From Paenibacillus borealis (lineage in GTDB: Bacteria; Bacillota; Bacilli; Paenibacillales; Paenibacillaceae): a DNA stretch of 64,000 nucleotides. The stretch spans positions 3,844,001 through 3,908,000 of the forward strand of contig NZ_CP009285.1 of NCBI RefSeq assembly GCF_000758665.1. Direction: 5' to 3'. A program made the position numbers and the translations under genes. The notes below the pieces were generated by a model that worked only from the letters and a program-made list of their open reading frames with translations, searched no databases and was not told where the DNA came from. The number at the start of each line of letters is the position of its first letter. Within the stretch, counting starts at the first letter, position 1. Below are positions 59,692 to 64,000 of this stretch, piece by piece.

Positions 59692-60315
59692 ATGGTTAAA
59701 CCTGACAACAAAGCTGATTCTTCAGATAAGGATACGAAGCAGATTATACTCGATGCAACCGTGGATTTAATCCGCGAAGAGGGATTCAGCTGTATTACCC
59801 TTCGGAGTATTGCTGCAAGGGCAGAGACGAATCTCGCACTGGTGAATTATTATTACGGCTCCAAGGAAAAGCTGTTTGGCGACGCTGTGAAGAAACTGGT
59901 GGCTACCTTTGATGATGCCTTCAAAGCACTGGAAGATAACACCTTGCCGCCGAAGGAGCGGATGAAGCTATTTTTCATGCGGTATATTATGAATCTCAGC
60001 CGTTACCCGGGAATGGCCCGGCAGATGCTTGATCAAAGACATCATATTATGGGTTCACAGGATGAGTATGCGAAGTACTCCAAGCTGATGAGGCTGGAGC
60101 GTATTAAGGAAGCGCTAAGCGAGATTACCGGAGAGCAGGACCGTGATAAGCTCATGATGATGATGATGCAGGTCTACGGGGCAATTGTTTTCCCGGTGAT
60201 TATGATCTCCAGCCTGCCGAAGGAACGGGAGGATTTGAAGGAGATCTTTAAGCTTTCGCCGCTGGAGGAGCAGATCGACGGGTTGTTTGAGCTTTATTTT
60301 CATAAGTATAACTAA
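59692..60315 (+). CDS. TetR/AcrR family regulator
   Basis: A 207-residue TetR protein: L-I-R-E-E-G-F-S-C-I-T-L-R-S-I-A-A-R-A followed by L-A-L-V-N-Y-Y-Y-G-S-K-E-K-L-F, the usual N-terminal HTH. The ATG at 59692 is 15 nt from AAAGGAGG, longer than normal; no better codon is in frame except ATT at 59689. It is 30 bp upstream of a DHA2 exporter and probably controls it. Confidence 0.85.
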   Translation: MVKPDNKADSSDKDTKQIILDATVDLIREEGFSCITLRSIAARAETNLALVNYYYGSKEKLFGDAVKKLVATFDDAFKALEDNTLPPKERMKLFFMRYIMNLSRYPGMARQMLDQRHHIMGSQDEYAKYSKLMRLERIKEALSEITGEQDRDKLMMMMMQVYGAIVFPVIMISSLPKEREDLKEIFKLSPLEEQIDGLFELYFHKYN

Positions 60316-60345
60316 TTATAAACAGAGAAAAGAGTGGAGAAGAGA

Positions 60346-61845
60346 ATGACAAACACTACAAATCAAGGAAACAGTGCCGCAATAGAAGCACCGTTCTCGC
60401 TGAAAGCCATTATTCCGCCATTGTTGGCCATTATCGTCGGTATGATTATGGTAATTCTGGACAGTACAGCCGTTAACGTTGCGGTTCCGAATCTTGTGCA
60501 ATATTTCGCAACAGACCTTAAGACCGTCCAATGGGCTATTACCGGCTATACGCTGGCGCTGGCTGCCGTTATTCCGCTGGCCGGCTACATGACTGACCGT
60601 TTCGGTTCCAAGCAAGTCTTTTTAACAACGATTGTCATGTTTGTACTGGGGTCCGTTCTTTGTTCGGTGGCCCAGACCTCGACACAACTGGTCATCTTCC
60701 GGGTCATTCAAGGTCTTGGCGGCGGGATGGTAGCTCCAATCGGTATGGCTATGGTCTTCAGACTGGCTCCTGCAGAACGCAGAGGCTCAATTATGGGGAT
60801 GCTTGGAATTCCCATGCTGCTGGCTCCGGCACTTGGACCCATTCTCTCCGGCTGGCTGGTAGAGTACGTAAGCTGGCACTGGATCTTCCTGATCAACCTG
60901 CCTATCGGCATCGTGGGTATCATTCTTGGAGTTAAATATCTGCCGGTTACCGAAAAGAAGGGTAAAGCGCATCTGGATATCTTCGGTATCATTCTGGCTC
61001 CGCTTGCGTTCTCCATGCTTGCTTACGGCGTCAATCAAGGCGGAGGTGAAAGCTGGACTTCGACGGGGGCTCTTGTGGGTTTATCTGTCGGTGGTGTAGC
61101 ACTGGTGCTGTTCGTTATCGCCGAGCTGATGCAGAAGCATCCTCTGCTGGAGCTGCGCGTCTTCCGTTCATCGGACTTCACGCGGGGGATTATCCTGTCT
61201 TGGGTAACTCAGGCAGCCTTGTTCGGTTCCATGCTGTTCGTTCCGCTGTATCTTCAGCAGATCCGGAATTACACGCCGCTTGAGACAGGGCTGATCCTGC
61301 TTCCGCAGGCGCTGGCCTCCGGCCTTGGTATGCCGGTGGGCGGCCGCTTATTTGATAAGATTGGTGCACGACCGCTGCTGTTTGTCGGACTCAGTGTCAT
61401 TTCCACTGCGCTGTTCCTGTTGTCCGGTGTAACGGTTGACACAAGTCTTCCGGTTATCATGGCCTGTCTGGCTATGATGGGTCTGGGAATGGGCTTGTCG
61501 ATGATGCCGGTCAACACGCATGTTCTGAACTCTGCACCGCGTGAATGGGTTGGCCGGGTGACTCCGCTTACCGCCGCAGCGCAGCAGGTCGTAGTATCGT
61601 TTGCTGTTGCCGGAATGACCGGGTATTTGACCAGCCAGATTACTGTTCATATGGGTGAGATGGCTGCCGGAAGCAATCCGCTTGTCGCCGCTGTACAGGG
61701 CTTCAATGATGTATTCTTCCTCTCCGCCTGCATCGCGCTGGCCGGAGTTGTACTCAGTCTGATTCTGCGCAAACCGAAAACAGCCGGTTCCGCCGGAGCC
61801 CCGGAAGGGCAGAAAGCCGACGCTGCTGTTATGATGGGACATTAA
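60346..61845 (+). CDS. MFS drug exporter, DHA2 (EmrB/QacA) family, second copy
   Basis: A 499-residue transporter with 14 predicted helices; V-I-L-D-S-T-A-V-N-V-A-V-P near the start and S-W-H-W-I-F-L-I-N-L-P-I-G are family signatures (motif D1 and later). Related to, but clearly distinct from, the exporter at 54108. The ATG at 60346 follows GGAGAAGAG. Co-transcribed with the TetR gene. Confidence 0.92.
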   Translation: MTNTTNQGNSAAIEAPFSLKAIIPPLLAIIVGMIMVILDSTAVNVAVPNLVQYFATDLKTVQWAITGYTLALAAVIPLAGYMTDRFGSKQVFLTTIVMFVLGSVLCSVAQTSTQLVIFRVIQGLGGGMVAPIGMAMVFRLAPAERRGSIMGMLGIPMLLAPALGPILSGWLVEYVSWHWIFLINLPIGIVGIILGVKYLPVTEKKGKAHLDIFGIILAPLAFSMLAYGVNQGGGESWTSTGALVGLSVGGVALVLFVIAELMQKHPLLELRVFRSSDFTRGIILSWVTQAALFGSMLFVPLYLQQIRNYTPLETGLILLPQALASGLGMPVGGRLFDKIGARPLLFVGLSVISTALFLLSGVTVDTSLPVIMACLAMMGLGMGLSMMPVNTHVLNSAPREWVGRVTPLTAAAQQVVVSFAVAGMTGYLTSQITVHMGEMAAGSNPLVAAVQGFNDVFFLSACIALAGVVLSLILRKPKTAGSAGAPEGQKADAAVMMGH

Positions 61846-61866
61846 TTCATATCTTGGGTTTACGGC

Positions 61867-61895
61867 CGCCACAGCTTAACGCTGTGGCGTTTTTT
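61867..61895 (+). terminator. Terminator after the second exporter
   Basis: CGCCACAGC (61867-61875) pairs perfectly with GCTGTGGCG (61881-61889), then T6. Confidence 0.92.
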
Positions 61896-61934
61896 CTCGT
61901 TTTATAACACCGCTGTTTCGATTACGTTGCGAAA

Positions 61935-62011
61935 TCCTGCACGAAATACAACATTTGCCTCTTCCACACGGGTATCTCTGTATCAGAGTTGTACTACGTG
62001 CAACATTTATG
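61935..62011. repeat. TACAACATTT modular repeat, locus 3 (two units)
   Basis: TCCTGCACGAAATACAACAT (first 20 bp identical to the first unit of locus 1) followed about 53 bp later by GTTGTACTACGTGCAAC (61988-62004) and ATTTATG. Confidence 0.7.
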
Positions 62012-62058
62012 TCTTTACAGCAGCTGGCTAGGAGCAGATCAGAGCCATTATAGAATCT

Positions 62059-62961
62059 TTATAGGTTGGCCCGCCGTTTCTTGAGCATTCTTGCCGGAAG
62101 CGGAGCGAAATGCATTCTGCCCAGCAGCTCGGAAGCTATAATGCCCAGCAGGACAAGGGCAGCACCGGTGTAGCCTTGCAGCGAAAGCTGCTCATGTGCG
62201 AACCAGTAGCCGAAGAAGGCGGCAAAGACCGGTTCCAGGGCGAAAATTAATCCGGTGCGGGTCGGCGTTGTGTATTTCTGGGCAACGGGCTGCAGGATGA
62301 AGCCGCAGGCGCTGCAGAAAATTCCGAGCGCGAGGATGGCGATCCAGCCGGGAAGAGTCGAAGGCAGTGCAGGAGTCTCAAAGACTGCTGACAGAATCAG
62401 GGCATATCCCCCGGCGAAGCCCAGCTGCAGAATGCCGATATTCAGCGAATCGCTGCTCTTGACAGCGCGGCTGGTAACCAGAATCTGTACGGCGTAGAAT
62501 ACGGCGGCCAGAATGCAGAGCAGATCACCGGTCTGGACATGCAGCGACCCGTTCAGAGTGAGCAGACCGATGCCGGCAATCGCCAGAATTGCACCGAAGA
62601 TTTGCGGAGGGGCGACTCTTTTTTTGAAGATCAGAACATCCAGCAGCGGTACAAAAACAACGGTCAGAGCGACCAGAAATCCGGCATTGGAGGTCGTGGT
62701 GGTCTTCAATCCGAAGGTAATGCAGGTGAACACACCGAGCAGAAGAAAGCCGAGCAGGGCTCCATATTTCAATGTTCTGGCATCCACACTGCGCAGCCGT
62801 TTGCGGAACAGCAGAGCGGCCAGAATGAAGGCCAGCCCGAAACGCAATGCAATCAGATTGAACTCTCCGAGTGTGCCCAGCCCCATCTTCATGAAGAGGT
62901 AGGAGGACCCCCAGAACATTGTAACTACCATGAGCATCAGCTCGGCCTTTAGCGGCTTCAT
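62059..62961 (-). CDS. EamA/DMT family transporter
   Basis: A 300-residue membrane protein with ten hydrophobic helices in two EamA repeats (W-G-S-S-Y-L-F-M-K in the first, F-A-L-E-P-V-F-A-A-F-F in the second). Probably a metabolite exporter; the substrate is unknown. The ATG at 62961 follows AAGGATGATGATGGA. It diverges from a LysR gene that may control it. Confidence 0.88.
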   Translation of the reverse strand: MKPLKAELMLMVVTMFWGSSYLFMKMGLGTLGEFNLIALRFGLAFILAALLFRKRLRSVDARTLKYGALLGFLLLGVFTCITFGLKTTTTSNAGFLVALTVVFVPLLDVLIFKKRVAPPQIFGAILAIAGIGLLTLNGSLHVQTGDLLCILAAVFYAVQILVTSRAVKSSDSLNIGILQLGFAGGYALILSAVFETPALPSTLPGWIAILALGIFCSACGFILQPVAQKYTTPTRTGLIFALEPVFAAFFGYWFAHEQLSLQGYTGAALVLLGIIASELLGRMHFAPLPARMLKKRRANL

Positions 62962-63035
62962 TCCATCATCATCCTTCTTTATTTCAAGTGAATATAGTAT
63001 AATACGCTCGAATACATAAGGTAACTGAATGTTTA

Positions 63036-63063
63036 TCATGTGAAACATGAGTAATTCTCATGT
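63036..63063. promoter_or_regulatory. LysR-type operator between EamA and LysR genes
   Basis: TCATGT-GAA-ACATGA (63036-63050) is a perfect dyad, followed by a half site TCATGT (63058-63063), in the 120 bp divergent region. LysR regulators usually bind such T-N11-A dyads and repress their own gene. Confidence 0.6.
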
Positions 63064-63081
63064 AATGCAAAGGGGTTAGCG

Positions 63082-63957
63082 ATGAGTATTATCAAATACG
63101 AGGTGTTCCTCAAAGTGGTTGAACTCGGCAGTCTGACCAAAGCAGCTGATGTCCTGGGCTTCACCCAATCCGGCATCAGCCATACGATAAGCAGCCTGGA
63201 GAGTGAATTCGGGTTCCCGCTGCTTGTGAGGAGCCGTTCCGGTGTCAAGCTGACGGTTAACGGAGAGCAGGTCATTCAACCGATCCGTGAAATCCTCAAA
63301 TGGAATGAACAGCTGAAGCAGCAGGTGGCGGATATCCATGGGCTGGAGACAGGAACGATTACGATAGGCACATTTACGAGTGTCTCCGTGCACTGGCTGC
63401 CGGGGATGATCAAACAGTTCCGCGAAGAATATCCGTATATTGAATTCAAGCTGATGGAGGGCGGATATCTGGAGATTGAGCAGTGGATTGAGGCTGGCGT
63501 GGTCGACTGCGGCTTCCTGTCGCTGCCTACCCGGGAGAAGTTCGAGGTCTTTCCGCTGAAGCAGGACCGGATGCTGGCCGTTCTTTCTAAGGACCATCCC
63601 TTGAGTCGGGCGCCTTATATGCCTCTGGCACAAATTGCCTATGAGGATTTCATTATCCCCAAAGCCGGTTCGGACTACGATGTGCGTCGGGTGCTGGAGA
63701 AGGCGGGGATTAAGCCGAACATCAAATTCTCGGCAGGTGATGATTATGCGATTATTGCCATGGTGGAAAAAGGTCTGGGCATCAGCATTCTTCCGGAGCT
63801 CGTTACCCGGCGCCAGAATCATAACGTCGCCATGCTTGAGCTGGAGGAACGGAGTTTCCGCTCATTGGGAATTGCCGTCAGCTCGATGAAATATGCATCA
63901 CCGGCAACAAAACGGTTCTTAAAGTATGTGGAGACCTGGATGGACAATAACCAATAA
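63082..63957 (+). CDS. LysR family transcriptional regulator
   Basis: A 291-residue regulator: N-terminal HTH (F-L-K-V-V-E-L-G-S-L-T-K-A-A-D-V-L-G-F-T-Q-S-G-I-S-H) and a periplasmic-binding-type effector domain (G-T-I-T-I-G-T-F-T-S-V, E-K-G-L-G-I-S-I-L-P-E-L-V). Divergent from the EamA transporter, the classic layout for a regulator and its target. AAAGGGGTTAG precedes the ATG. The last 43 bp of the window hold a weak hairpin only. Confidence 0.9.
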   Translation: MSIIKYEVFLKVVELGSLTKAADVLGFTQSGISHTISSLESEFGFPLLVRSRSGVKLTVNGEQVIQPIREILKWNEQLKQQVADIHGLETGTITIGTFTSVSVHWLPGMIKQFREEYPYIEFKLMEGGYLEIEQWIEAGVVDCGFLSLPTREKFEVFPLKQDRMLAVLSKDHPLSRAPYMPLAQIAYEDFIIPKAGSDYDVRRVLEKAGIKPNIKFSAGDDYAIIAMVEKGLGISILPELVTRRQNHNVAMLELEERSFRSLGIAVSSMKYASPATKRFLKYVETWMDNNQ

Positions 63958-64000
63958 TTACGGGCAGAATGAAAGCCGGCTGCGGCTGCTTATTTTGCTG

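Overview
The window is a chromosomal segment of a Gram-positive, endospore-forming firmicute, almost certainly a Paenibacillus. This rests on gene order (ylbJ / ylbL / tmcAL / yceD-rpmF / fapR-plsX-fabH-fabD-fabG-acpP-fabF-rnc-smc-ftsY), protein similarity to Bacillus, strong AGGAGG Shine-Dalgarno sites, frequent TTG and GTG starts, and moderate GC with AT-rich intergenic islands. The species cannot be told from the sequence alone. No tRNA, rRNA, CRISPR array or intact insertion sequence was seen.

Bases 1-15800 are conserved core: the end of a sporulation membrane protein gene, a Lon-like PDZ protease, the tRNA acetate ligase TmcAL, DUF177-rpmF, then the FapR-controlled fatty acid and phospholipid cluster, RNase III, SMC and FtsY. 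A near-perfect FapR operator precedes fapR. The operon makes acyl-ACP precursors (FabD, FabH, FabG, AcpP, FabF) and passes acyl groups to phospholipid synthesis through PlsX.

After the ftsY terminator synteny breaks. From 15.8 to 64 kb the window holds accessory and regulatory genes: an ATP-grasp / alpha-E / transglutaminase operon; three dehydrogenase-type genes with a TetR regulator; small DUF proteins; the HrpB helicase; a stress protein with a SigB-like promoter; an AT-rich island (30.6-31.8 kb) leading into a homologue of replication terminator protein RTP; a DivIVA/GpsB-like protein; a large hybrid histidine kinase; a glcT-IIA-IIBC sugar PTS operon with its own RNA antiterminator; a 70-residue protein that is 46 percent methionine; an ECF sigma / anti-sigma / ABC operon; an HxlR regulator divergent from GTP cyclohydrolase II; a second ABC exporter; a ROK kinase; an Sfp-type phosphopantetheinyl transferase; two TetR-DHA2 efflux pairs; a PadR-SEDS pair; a VanX-like dipeptidase; and an EamA/LysR divergent pair.

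The strongest leads for undescribed biology are: the RTP homologue together with a four-copy, about 30 bp repeat that resembles the core of the Bacillus Ter site (three copies lie just upstream of the gene); the Met/Cys-rich small protein; a modular TACAACATTT repeat family at three loci; a 74-nt leader shared by ftsY and the GTP cyclohydrolase II gene; and a likely AUC start codon for fapR. All identifications come from reading the sequence and from remembered family features; no database search was run.
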